54,300 nt of DNA from Amaricoccus sp. (GTDB lineage: Bacteria > Pseudomonadota > Alphaproteobacteria > Rhodobacterales > Rhodobacteraceae), in contig NZ_JAGOMQ010000029.1 of the NCBI RefSeq assembly GCF_017993425.1, forward strand, positions 1 to 54,300, given 5' to 3'. Of the stretch, positions 47,243 to 54,300 are shown piece after piece (the stretch's first letter is position 1; each line of letters starts with the position of its first letter). The position numbers were made by a program, and so were the translations under genes. The notes beneath the pieces are model-generated. The model saw only the letters and a program-made list of their open reading frames with translations. It searched no databases and was not told the origin of the DNA.

Positions 47243-47474
47243 GGCCTTCAGGTCCTTCGATCGTTGCTCGGACAAAAACCGGGGCACCCTGCGCCACGGA
47301 GCGCGCACAATAGGGCAATCGCCGGGGCAAGTGAAGAGGCCGCGGCGGCGGCGCCACGCTGCGGGGCCGGGTTCGGGGCGGGGGGCGATTTCAGTTGCAT
47401 CGCCCGGGGGGCTCGGCTCTCAGTTCGCGCGAGGGGCGCGCAGGCGCCCGCAACGCATGTCTTGGGAGAGCGCG

Positions 47475-47732
47475 ATGCGCATTCTGATCCTGATCGCGGG
47501 CGCCGTCCTGATCGCGCTGGCGCTCTACCTCGGCTTCGGAGGGCAGGACCCCCAGGCCGCGGCGGAGAAGGCCGGCGTGGCGGTGGAGAATGCGGCGGAG
47601 GACGCCGCGACCGCGGCGGGCGAGGCCGCCGAGGCGACCGGCGACGCGGCCGAGGCCGCGGGCGAGGCGGTCAAGGACGCGGTGGAGGGGGAGCCTGCGG
47701 CCCCGGCGGCTCCGGCGCCCGCGAACAACTGA
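47475..47732 (+). CDS. Small membrane-anchored Ala/Glu-rich helical protein, 85 aa
   Basis: One hydrophobic helix at the start (MRILILIAGAVLIALALYLGF) is followed by an 11-residue-like repeated helix of EAAEATGDAAEAAGEAV type and a Pro/Ala tail. GGGAGAG precedes the ATG. The composition resembles amphipathic or apolipoprotein-like stalks in the periplasm. Not a family I can name. Could be a low-complexity spurious frame, but the leader helix and ribosome site support it. Confidence 0.6.
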   Translation: MRILILIAGAVLIALALYLGFGGQDPQAAAEKAGVAVENAAEDAATAAGEAAEATGDAAEAAGEAVKDAVEGEPAAPAAPAPANN

Positions 47733-47923
47733 GGAGGTCGCCCGCCGCCGCGGCGACGGCCGGAAGCGGGCCGTGTCGGGCGCGCAGGGTATGGCCACGG
47801 GGGGCGACGGCTTGACGCGCAACGGCGCGTTGGCGAGGAAGGCCATGGACGGGGGCCCGGCGTGCGTCGACTTCGGCGGCGTCTTGGGGTTCCCCAACAT
47901 GCCGCGCAACAGGAGCGAGGCCC

Positions 47924-48205
47924 GTGCCGCACGACCTTCCCGACGAGATCAGCGAGGCCCTGGTGCGGCTCAAGCGGCTGCGGCTGCGGGCCTGGCGGCG
48001 GGGAATGCGCGAGACCGACCTGCTGCTCGGCGGCTTCGCCGACGCCGAACTCGGACGACTTTCGTCCGACGAACTCGACGCATTTGAATCTCTGTTGCTA
48101 GAGAACGACCAGGACCTATATCTCTGGATTAGCCGCAACTGCGGACAGCCCTCCCGCTTCGACGGAATCGTCGGGCGTATTGCCGCCTTTCACGGCACGG
48201 GGTGA
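47924..48205 (+). CDS. sdhE: Succinate dehydrogenase assembly factor 2 (SdhE/DUF339)
   Basis: A 93-residue factor that helps attach FAD covalently to SdhA (and related flavoproteins). The diagnostic motif is RGMRETDLLLGGF (about 27-39, with RGxxExD), then DELDAFESLLLENDQDLYLWI. The start is GTG at 47924 with AGGAGCGAG upstream. The small five-helix fold and the length are normal. No sdh gene is in the window. Confidence 0.9.
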   Translation: MPHDLPDEISEALVRLKRLRLRAWRRGMRETDLLLGGFADAELGRLSSDELDAFESLLLENDQDLYLWISRNCGQPSRFDGIVGRIAAFHGTG

Positions 48206-48312
48206 GCGGAGGCGGCGGCATGGGGCGAAAGCTGCGTCGGCAGGGTCGGCGTTAACGGGTTGTATATGAATCTGAGCAACGGTCCGGGCACAGGGTCATG
48301 CGGAGAGAGATC

Positions 48313-48822
48313 ATGAGCGTGCACGCCTCGGTGGCGAAGGTTCCCGAACCTGTCCTGGACGGCGAGTTCCTCGGCTCCTATCTCGAGACGCTGTCCATGG
48401 TCGAACGCCTGCACCGCCTGCTGCTCGACGTCGTCAAGGACGAGTTCGAGCGGCTCGGCATCATCGACATCAACTCGGTCCAGGCGCTGCTGCTCTTCAA
48501 TGTCGGCGACAACGAGGTGACGGCGGGCGAGCTGAAGACGCGGGGCTACTACCAAGGCTCCAACGTCAGCTACAACCTCAAGAAGCTGGTCGAGTGCGGC
48601 TACATGCACCACCAGCGCTGCGAGGTGGACCGGCGGGCCGTGCGGGTGCGGCTGACCGACAAGGGGCGGCATATCCGCACGATCATCGCGGACCTGTTCC
48701 AGCGCCACGCCGCGGGCATCCTCGGCCGCGAGGTGCTGGGCGAGATGCGGCTCGCGGACATCAACGCGAGCCTGCGCCGGATGGAGCATTACTGGACCGA
48801 CCAGATCCGCTACATCTACTGA
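48313..48822 (+). CDS. MarR-family winged-helix regulator
   Basis: A 169-residue DNA-binding regulator. The winged helix covers about residues 50-125, with VGDNEVTAGELKTRGYYQGSN-type recognition region (GELKTRGYY, then SNVSYNLKKL) and the wing RCEVDRRAVRVRLTDKG. It resembles the alphaproteobacterial LdtR-like branch, implicated elsewhere in cell-wall and stress genes. The ATG at 48313 has GGAGAGAG seven bases upstream, so five extra residues from 48298 were dropped. TATATG at about 48261 may belong to its promoter. Confidence 0.85.
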   Translation: MSVHASVAKVPEPVLDGEFLGSYLETLSMVERLHRLLLDVVKDEFERLGIIDINSVQALLLFNVGDNEVTAGELKTRGYYQGSNVSYNLKKLVECGYMHHQRCEVDRRAVRVRLTDKGRHIRTIIADLFQRHAAGILGREVLGEMRLADINASLRRMEHYWTDQIRYIY

Positions 48823-49015
48823 GCCTGCGCCCGCGGGGACCGGCCGGGTGTGGCCCGGCGGTCGGCCGCGGGAAAGTTTGCTCAACCATGACGCGCGCCG
48901 GCTGACTATCCCCCCGCAATGGTGATAACCTGCGAGGAAACAGGGATTTGCGTCGGCGATTCGGTGCGATCCCCATAAACGTCAGGCACGAGCGCAGGAT
49001 CCCGCAGGCGATCGC

Positions 49016-50206
49016 ATGAATACGAGTCCCGGCATGAACGCTGCCCGCGGCGCCTTCGACTTCCCGATAGGGGACGAGCTGCGCGGCGAGCGGGCCACGC
49101 TCGGCCGGTCGCTGCTCGACGTGCAGCGCGACCTGCGGATCAAGGCGGTCTACATCTCGGCGATCGAGAACACCGATCCGGGCGTGTTCCCGAATCCGAG
49201 CTTCGTGCCGGGCTACGTGCGGGCCTATGCCCGCTATCTCGGGCTCGACGCGGACGAGGTCTACGGGCGGTTCTGCGCCGACAGCGGCTTTCGCAACCCG
49301 GTCGGGCTCGGGGCGAAGCCGGCCGCCGGGCGGGAGGCGCCGCGGCCGGGGAAGGCGAGCGGCGGGTTCCGGCCGGACTTTCCGCTGGCGGAGCCGCGGC
49401 GGCGGGGGCTGACGGCGGTGCCGCTGTCGGCGCTCGGGTCGCTCGTGGTGCTGGCGGCGGTGGTGGGGGCGCTCGGCTGGGGCGGCTGGACCGTGCTGCA
49501 GAACATCCAGCGGGTGCAGTTCGCCCCGGTGGAGGAGGCGCCCATCGCGCTCGCCTCGGCGCCGCCGCTCGCGGCGCCGGAGACGGCGGCACTGGTGGAG
49601 CCGGAGCTGACGGAGCTCGCGAAGCCGGTGGCGGCGACGGCGCTCGCGGAACTCTACCGGAGCCAGGAGCTGGAGGTGCCGATTCTGGCCCCGCGCGACG
49701 GGCCGATCGCGGCGCTCGATCCCGACAGCGTCGGCCTGCTCGCGGCGGCCGACGCCGCGCCGCGGCCGGTTCCGGTCGCCGGGGCCACGCCGGGCGCCGG
49801 GGCGCCGTTCGGGCCGCAGCCGGCGGTGGTCGGCGCGCCGGCGAGGGCGGCGGCGGACGTGGCGGCGGGGCAGCCGGCGGTCACCATCGTCGCGGAGCGG
49901 GCGGCCTGGGTGCGGGTCTACCTCGCCGACAAGACCGTGGTCTTCGAGCGCATCCTCGAGACCGGGGAGAGCTATGCGCTGCCGCCCGATCTCGTCGATC
50001 CGATGATCTGGGCGGGGAACTCCGGCTCGGTCTATGTCCGGCTCGGGCAGGAGCTGCGCGGGCCGCTCGGCAGCGGCACCCGCGCGGTGCGCGACGTGCC
50101 GCTGGAGCCGGCGGCGCTGGCGGAGCGGTTCGGGGTGGTCGCCGAGGTGCCGGAGTCGATCGCGCGGGCGGTCGAGCCGGTGGCGCAGGCGGCCGTGATC
50201 CGCTAG
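49016..50206 (+). CDS. RodZ-like helix-turn-helix membrane protein with DUF4115 domain
   Basis: A 396-residue single-pass protein. The N-terminal HTH_25/Xre domain (about 20-90, LLDVQRDLRIKAVYISAIENTD) is followed by a basic PRRRG stretch, one membrane helix (about 140-160, LSALGSLVVLAAVVGALGWGG), a Pro/Ala linker and a C-terminal DUF4115 beta domain (about 290-370). RodZ links MreB to the wall-synthesis machine. In relatives this gene sits directly before ispG; here araC and an MFS gene lie between. The second Met (49034) is an alternative start. Confidence 0.85.
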   Translation: MNTSPGMNAARGAFDFPIGDELRGERATLGRSLLDVQRDLRIKAVYISAIENTDPGVFPNPSFVPGYVRAYARYLGLDADEVYGRFCADSGFRNPVGLGAKPAAGREAPRPGKASGGFRPDFPLAEPRRRGLTAVPLSALGSLVVLAAVVGALGWGGWTVLQNIQRVQFAPVEEAPIALASAPPLAAPETAALVEPELTELAKPVAATALAELYRSQELEVPILAPRDGPIAALDPDSVGLLAAADAAPRPVPVAGATPGAGAPFGPQPAVVGAPARAAADVAAGQPAVTIVAERAAWVRVYLADKTVVFERILETGESYALPPDLVDPMIWAGNSGSVYVRLGQELRGPLGSGTRAVRDVPLEPAALAERFGVVAEVPESIARAVEPVAQAAVIR

Positions 50207-50240
50207 GCGGGTCCTCCTCCGCGGAATCCCGGCGGGGGGC

Positions 50241-50306
50241 GTCCCACAATGGGACATGGGTGAATCCATTGGATTAAAGCACGAATAAAAAGCTGGCAGT
50301 TTTATT
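50241..50306. terminator. Two stem-loops between the converging RodZ-like and araC genes
   Basis: GTCCCA-CAA-TGGGAC (50241-50255) shares its arm with the hairpin at 7698-7716. AATAAAA...TTTTATT (50284-50306) is an A/T-flanked stem compatible with bidirectional intrinsic termination. Confidence 0.6.
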
Positions 50307-50327
50307 GCGCGGCGAAGGCGGGCGCTT

Positions 50328-51128
50328 TCAGCCTGCGGCGGGGCTGTCGGCGCGGCGGGCGCGGACGTAGTCGCGGGGGGCGGCGCCGAGCATCCGGCGG
50401 AACATCGTGGTGAAGGCGGAGACGTTGCCGTAGCCGGCGCGCATGGCGACGCGCGACACCGGCTCGCCGGCGGCGAGGTGGGGCAGGCTCGCGAAGATGC
50501 TCGCCTGCTGGCGCCAGGTGGCGAAGCCGGCCCCGGTCTGGCGGGCGAAGAAGCGGGTGAAGGTGCGCCGGCTCATGGCGAGCTCGGCCGCCCAGTCGTC
50601 GATGCGGACCTCCGCCGAGGGATCGCGCATGAAGGCGCGGCAGAGCGCGGCGAGGCGGCGGTCGGAGGGGAAGGGCAGGCCGAGCGGGCGCACCGGCAGG
50701 GCGGCCGCCTCCTCGGCGAGGAGGGCGTAGACGAGCCGGGTCTTGCGGTCGCCCTCGGGCGCGTCGCCGAGGCGAATCGCCTCCTCGATCAGGCCGCGGG
50801 CCAGCGGCGAGATCGCCCGCACGGTCGGGGCCTCGTCCTCGGGCTCGTCGCCGCGCGGCGGCAGGTAGAGCGAGGTCACGTCGACCTCGCTCAGCATGTC
50901 GACCTCGTGCTCCAGCCCGTGGGGGATGCGCAGGGCATGGCCGGGCGGCACCATCCAGCGGCCGCGATCCGTCGTCACTGCGGCGAGGCCGGCGAAGACG
51001 CAGAGGAACTGCGTGCGGTCGTGGCTGTGGCGCGGCGCGCGGTAGCCCGCGGGGGCCTGCTCGTCGAGGAGGTGCAGCACCGCGTCGGCGCGCTCGACGC
51101 GCTGGATGCGGGAGGGGGTCGGGGACAT
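50328..51128 (-). CDS. AraC-family regulator with cupin sensor
   Basis: A 266-residue regulator. The N-terminal cupin-like domain (about 15-110, RHSHDRTQFLCVFAG, WMVPPGHALRIPHGLEHEV) senses a small ligand; the C-terminal double helix-turn-helix has LAMSRRTFTRFFARQTG (about 185) and VAMRAGYGNVSAFTTMFRRMLGAAP (about 228). Start 51128 gives MSPTPSRIQRV, a normal N-terminus for this subgroup. Divergent from the fosmidomycin-resistance-type MFS gene with 133 bases between starts, so it probably controls that exporter. Confidence 0.9.
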   Translation of the reverse strand: MSPTPSRIQRVERADAVLHLLDEQAPAGYRAPRHSHDRTQFLCVFAGLAAVTTDRGRWMVPPGHALRIPHGLEHEVDMLSEVDVTSLYLPPRGDEPEDEAPTVRAISPLARGLIEEAIRLGDAPEGDRKTRLVYALLAEEAAALPVRPLGLPFPSDRRLAALCRAFMRDPSAEVRIDDWAAELAMSRRTFTRFFARQTGAGFATWRQQASIFASLPHLAAGEPVSRVAMRAGYGNVSAFTTMFRRMLGAAPRDYVRARRADSPAAG

Positions 51129-51261
51129 CCTGTTTGGCCCGATCGCGAAGATATTAGACCAGAGCACGAAAGACGGCCGCGGGCAACTGCGCTATCTCCT
51201 CTTCGGCGCAGGCCCCGGCCCGCGCCGATTCAGCGTGGGCGGACGCGCCCGCAAATCCGGA

Positions 51262-52476
51262 GTGAACGAGTTGGCCGACGTGCTTGCCGGCGGGCAGCCC
51301 CGCTACGAGAGGACTGCGCTGTCGATCCTGGTGGCGGTGAGCTTCTGCCACATGCTGAACGACATCATGCAGTCGCTGCTGGCGTCGCTCTATCCGTTGC
51401 TGAAGGTCAACTATTCGCTCGACTTCGTGCAGATCGGCCTGCTGACCTTCGCCTTCCAGGTGACGGCGTCGCTCCTGCAGCCGGTGGTCGGGCTCGTCAC
51501 CGACCGCTGGCCGGCCCCGTATTCGCTGCCCGTCGGCATGACCAGCAGCTTCTTCGGGCTGATCCTGCTCGGCCATGCGCATGACTACGCGATGCTGGTG
51601 CTGGCGGCCTGCCTGATCGGGCTCGGCTCCGCCGTCTTCCACCCCGAGGCGAGCCGGGTCGCGCGTCTCGCCTCGGGCGGACGGCATGGCTTCGCCCAGT
51701 CGTTCTTCCAGGTCGGGGGCAATGTCGGCCATGCCGTCGGGCCGCTGCTCGCCGCCTTCGTCGTGCTGCCGTTCGGCCAGCCGAGCGTCGCGTGGTTCGC
51801 GGCGATCGCCATGGTGGGCATCGTCACGCTGACCCGCGTCGGCGGCTGGTATTCCGCGCATCGCCGCGCCCATGCCGGGCGGGCGGCGCCGAGCAAGGCG
51901 TTGCCGCTGCCGTCGCGGCAGGTGCAGTGGACGGTGGCGATCCTCGTCCTGCTGACGGTCACCAAGAACGTCTACATGGCGAGCCTGTCGAGCTACTTCA
52001 TCTTCTACCTGATGGACCAGTTCGCCCTCTCGACCCGGGACGCGCAGCTGTTCCTGTTCCTGTTCCTCGGCTCGGCCGCGGTCGGCGTCTTCATGGGCGG
52101 GCCGATCGGCGACCGGTTCGGGGCGCGGTTCGTGATCTGGCTCTCGATCCTCGGGGTGATCCCCTTCGCGCTGCTGCTGCCCTATGCGTCGCTGTTCTGG
52201 ACGGGCGTGCTGGTCGTGGTGATCGGCCTCGTCCTCGCCTCGGCGTTCCCGGCGATCGTCGTCTTCGCGCAGGAGCTGCTGCCCGGGCGGGTCGGGCTGG
52301 TCGGGGGCGTGTTCTTCGGCTTCGCCTTCGGGGCGGGCGGGCTCGGGGCGGCGGCGCTCGGCGGGCTCGCGGACAGCCACGGCATCGCCTTCGTCTACAA
52401 GCTCTGCTCGTTCCTGCCGCTGCTCGGGCTCTTCACGATCCTGTTGCCGCGCATCCCCCGGCCGCCGCTGGGGTGA
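51262..52476 (+). CDS. fsr: MFS transporter, fosmidomycin-resistance (Fsr) type
   Basis: A 404-residue, 12-helix efflux protein closely resembling E. coli Fsr: [16 protein letters not shown] near the N-terminus, [52 protein letters not shown], and [14 protein letters not shown] with a [20 protein letters not shown] end. Fsr exports fosmidomycin, which inhibits Dxr of the MEP isoprenoid pathway. Start GTG 51262 gives a length like Fsr; the frame is open further upstream to 51106, inside the divergent araC promoter. The MEP-pathway gene ispG follows 70 bases downstream. Confidence 0.9.
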   Translation: MNELADVLAGGQPRYERTALSILVAVSFCHMLNDIMQSLLASLYPLLKVNYSLDFVQIGLLTFAFQVTASLLQPVVGLVTDRWPAPYSLPVGMTSSFFGLILLGHAHDYAMLVLAACLIGLGSAVFHPEASRVARLASGGRHGFAQSFFQVGGNVGHAVGPLLAAFVVLPFGQPSVAWFAAIAMVGIVTLTRVGGWYSAHRRAHAGRAAPSKALPLPSRQVQWTVAILVLLTVTKNVYMASLSSYFIFYLMDQFALSTRDAQLFLFLFLGSAAVGVFMGGPIGDRFGARFVIWLSILGVIPFALLLPYASLFWTGVLVVVIGLVLASAFPAIVVFAQELLPGRVGLVGGVFFGFAFGAGGLGAAALGGLADSHGIAFVYKLCSFLPLLGLFTILLPRIPRPPLG

Positions 52477-52546
52477 CGCCGCCGGGGTGACATGCGGCGC
52501 GGCGCGGCCTATGTTGCGCCGCGTCGCGGTCGCCGCGGAAGGAGCC

Positions 52547-53692
52547 ATGTCGCACAACCCGATCCGCCCCTGGCGCAACATCGACCGGCGCGAGAGCCGG
52601 CGCATCCATGTCGGCCCGGTGCCGGTGGGCGGCGGCGCGCCGATCAGCGTTCAGACGATGACGAACACGCCGACCACGGACGCGAAGGCGACGATCGAGC
52701 AGGTGCTGCGCTGCGCCGAGGCCGGGGCGGACATCGTGCGCGTCTCGGTGCCGGACGAGGAGTCGTCCCGGGCGCTGCGCGAGATCGTGCGCGAGAGCCC
52801 GGTGCCGATCGTCGCGGACATCCATTTCCACTATCGCCGGGCGATCGAGTCGGCCGAGGCGGGGGCGGCGTGCCTCAGGATCAACCCGGGCAACATCGGC
52901 TCGGCCGAGCGGGTGCGTGAGGTGATCCGGGCGGCGAAGGACCACGGCTGCTCGATGCGGATCGGGGTGAACGCCGGGAGCCTGGAGAAGCATCTGCTGG
53001 AGAAGTACGGCGAGCCCTGCCCCGACGCGATGGTGGAGAGCGGGCTCGACCATATCCGCATCCTCGAGGACAACGACTTCCGCGAGTTCAAGATCAGCGT
53101 GAAGGCGTCGGACGTGTTCCTCGCCGCCGCGGCCTATCAGGCGCTGGCGGAGGCGACGGACGCGCCGATCCATCTCGGGATCACCGAGGCGGGCGGGTTC
53201 GTCGGCGGGACGGTGAAGTCGGCGGTGGGGCTCGGCAGCCTGCTGTGGATGGGGATCGGCGACACGCTGCGGGTGTCGCTCTCGGCCGATCCGGTCGAGG
53301 AGGTGAAGGTCGGGTTCGAGATCCTGAAGGCGCTGGGGCTCCGGCATCGGGGGGTGAACATCATCTCCTGCCCGTCCTGCGCGCGGCAGGGGTTCGACGT
53401 GATCCGCACGGTGGAGATCCTCGAGAAGCGGCTGGAGCACGTGAAGACGCCGATGTCGCTCTCGATCATCGGCTGCGTGGTCAACGGGCCGGGCGAGGCG
53501 CTGATGACGGACGTCGGCTTCACCGGCGGCGGGGCCGGGGCGGGGATGGTCTACCTGGCGGGCCGGCAGCACCACAAGCTCGGCAATGCCGGGATGATCG
53601 ACCACATCGTCGAGCTGGTCGAGCGCAAGGCGGCGGAGATCGAGGCGGAGCGGGCGGCCGAGGCCGCCGTCGCGGGGCAGGCGGCGGAGTAA
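52547..53692 (+). CDS. ispG: 4-hydroxy-3-methylbut-2-enyl-diphosphate synthase
   Basis: A 381-residue iron-sulfur enzyme of the MEP isoprenoid pathway, converting MEcPP to HMBPP. The TIM-barrel part has [17 protein letters not shown] and LRINPGNIG; the 4Fe-4S ligands are in [10 protein letters not shown] and [10 protein letters not shown], with a conserved Glu following. It is the short bacterial form. AAGGAG precedes the ATG at good spacing. A hairpin follows the stop by 15 bases. Confidence 0.95.
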   Translation: MSHNPIRPWRNIDRRESRRIHVGPVPVGGGAPISVQTMTNTPTTDAKATIEQVLRCAEAGADIVRVSVPDEESSRALREIVRESPVPIVADIHFHYRRAIESAEAGAACLRINPGNIGSAERVREVIRAAKDHGCSMRIGVNAGSLEKHLLEKYGEPCPDAMVESGLDHIRILEDNDFREFKISVKASDVFLAAAAYQALAEATDAPIHLGITEAGGFVGGTVKSAVGLGSLLWMGIGDTLRVSLSADPVEEVKVGFEILKALGLRHRGVNIISCPSCARQGFDVIRTVEILEKRLEHVKTPMSLSIIGCVVNGPGEALMTDVGFTGGGAGAGMVYLAGRQHHKLGNAGMIDHIVELVERKAAEIEAERAAEAAVAGQAAE

Positions 53693-53706
53693 GGCCCCGG
53701 GGCGGG

Positions 53707-53725
53707 GCGTCCCGCAGTAGGACGC
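53707..53725 (+). terminator. Hairpin GCGTCC-N7-GGACGC after ispG
   Basis: A 6-bp stem 15 bases after the stop, followed by an AT-rich tract (TTATCTATTTGATATTGTTG) that could supply the U-rich tail. Confidence 0.6.
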
Positions 53726-53766
53726 TGATTATCTATTTGATATTGTTGCGATAATATGAGCGCCGG

Positions 53767-54300
53767 TCAGGAGCCGGTGAGGCGGTCGCGCGTCGTCTCG
53801 ATCCAGAGGCGCGCGGCGTCGACGCGCTCCGCATAGGCGTCGAGGGCGGATCCGGCGGCCGGGAGGCGGGCGGCGAGCGGCTCGGCGTTGCGGTAGGCCG
53901 CCGTCGCCGCGGCGGCGAGCGCCAGCGCCAGCAGGAAGCCGGCGGCGCCGCCGCGGCGGCGGAGCGGCGGCTCGGGGATCACCGCCGGGGGCGGGGCCGG
54001 GCGGTCGGAATGCCGGGGCCGCAGCGGCGTCGCCGGCGCCTCGGCGGGCCGCGCGGGCGCGGGGTCGAGCCGCTGCTCGGGTCGCGGCGCGGGCGCAGGG
54101 CGGGCGGGCTCGGGGCGCGGGCTGGCCGCGAAGGGCTCCGCGGGCGCAGGGATTTCCCCGAGGTCGGGGCGCGGGGTGGCCGGGGCGGGCTGCGCGGGGG
54201 CGGCGGGTTCCCGGAGGTGGGGGCGCGGACCGGCGTCGGCGCGCTCCGCGAGCGGAGGGCCGTCCCGGAGGTCGGGCGGGGGGCCGGCCTCCATGCGCTC
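53767..54300 (-). CDS. Proline-rich membrane protein, C-terminal part (cut by window end)
   Basis: The frame stays open to the right edge, so only the last ~177 residues are seen. A long Pro/Ala/Arg-rich stretch is followed by a basic PLRRRGG, one membrane helix (AAGFLLALALAAAATAAYR) and a ~40-residue helical tail (LDAYAERVDAARLWIETTRD). This layout resembles Rhodobacterales proteins with an N-terminal MJ0042-type zinc ribbon, but that domain would lie outside the window. Function unknown. Confidence 0.65.
   Translation of the reverse strand, partial: ERMEAGPPPDLRDGPPLAERADAGPRPHLREPAAPAQPAPATPRPDLGEIPAPAEPFAASPRPEPARPAPAPRPEQRLDPAPARPAEAPATPLRPRHSDRPAPPPAVIPEPPLRRRGGAAGFLLALALAAAATAAYRNAEPLAARLPAAGSALDAYAERVDAARLWIETTRDRLTGS

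Noticed and set aside
51106-51261. Fsr start at 51106 (52 extra residues)
   Set aside because: It overlaps the start of divergent araC and the extra residues are not found in Fsr-type proteins; the GTG at 51262 gives the family length.
52487-52510. GGGTGACATGCGGCGC before ispG as another family B copy
   Set aside because: Only about ten bases match the B palindrome and the second arm is missing; none of the other family B landmarks is present.

Overview
The window looks like chromosomal DNA of a very GC-rich alphaproteobacterium, most likely a Rhodobacterales member. This rests on gene content and order (xerD beside aroK-aroB, TRAP transporter, VPLPA-type C-terminal sorting signal, an HTH/RodZ-like gene near ispG, a glycine betaine ABC system with a double-length permease). 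No rRNA or tRNA gene was recognised, and the taxonomic placement is inference. Because GC is extreme, nearly every real gene carries long antisense shadow frames; genes were chosen by family motifs, start/stop coupling and codon sense.

Layout. 1-564: a MITE-like element (A1) beside a truncated secreted ORF. 565-3612 (minus): xerD, a tandem-repeat ORF, a secreted helical protein, a 42-aa membrane protein. 3731-5490: aroK-aroB (shikimate pathway), followed by a decayed copy of the aroB 3' end. 5612-8182: EamA exporter, MipA/OmpV porin-like protein, TerB. 8281-12948: DeoR regulator, TpiA-type and RpiB-type isomerases, a CHRD VPLPA-CTERM protein, and dhaKL on the other strand; together these resemble a tetrulose (erythrulose) catabolic set. 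13341-14871: membrane GNAT and a ThiF/MoeB enzyme. 15098-25794 (minus): TRAP transporter, IclR, SCP2-type thiolase, acyl-CoA ligase, two SDRs, a gamma-carbonic-anhydrase-like hexapeptide protein and three PPC/DUF296 proteins. This is a coherent but unassigned catabolic cluster. 26208-34964: ProXVW-type quaternary-amine importer, choline-kinase-like enzyme, FAD-GcvT demethylating oxidase and a divergent DeoR regulator. 35068-39428 (minus): M20 amidohydrolase, hemN, gph. 39736-42910: glmU-glmS. 43669-45425: purU and an SMP-30 protein. 45715-54300: LpxL-type acyltransferase, infC, a small membrane protein, sdhE, a MarR regulator, a RodZ-like protein, araC, a fosmidomycin-resistance-type MFS transporter, ispG and a partial membrane protein.

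The most unusual signal is structural. At three overlapping gene junctions (secreted protein/xerD, GNAT/ThiF, proW/kinase) the junction itself has been duplicated. The result is one or more in-frame mini-ORFs that begin like the downstream gene, end like the upstream gene, and keep the TGATG, GTGA or ATGA overlap at each step. Related remnants of gene 3' ends follow aroB and precede hemN. The window also holds two dispersed intergenic repeat families. Family A is MITE-like: one copy has perfect 15-bp terminal inverted repeats and a 9-bp target duplication. Family B is built around a 24-bp perfect palindrome.
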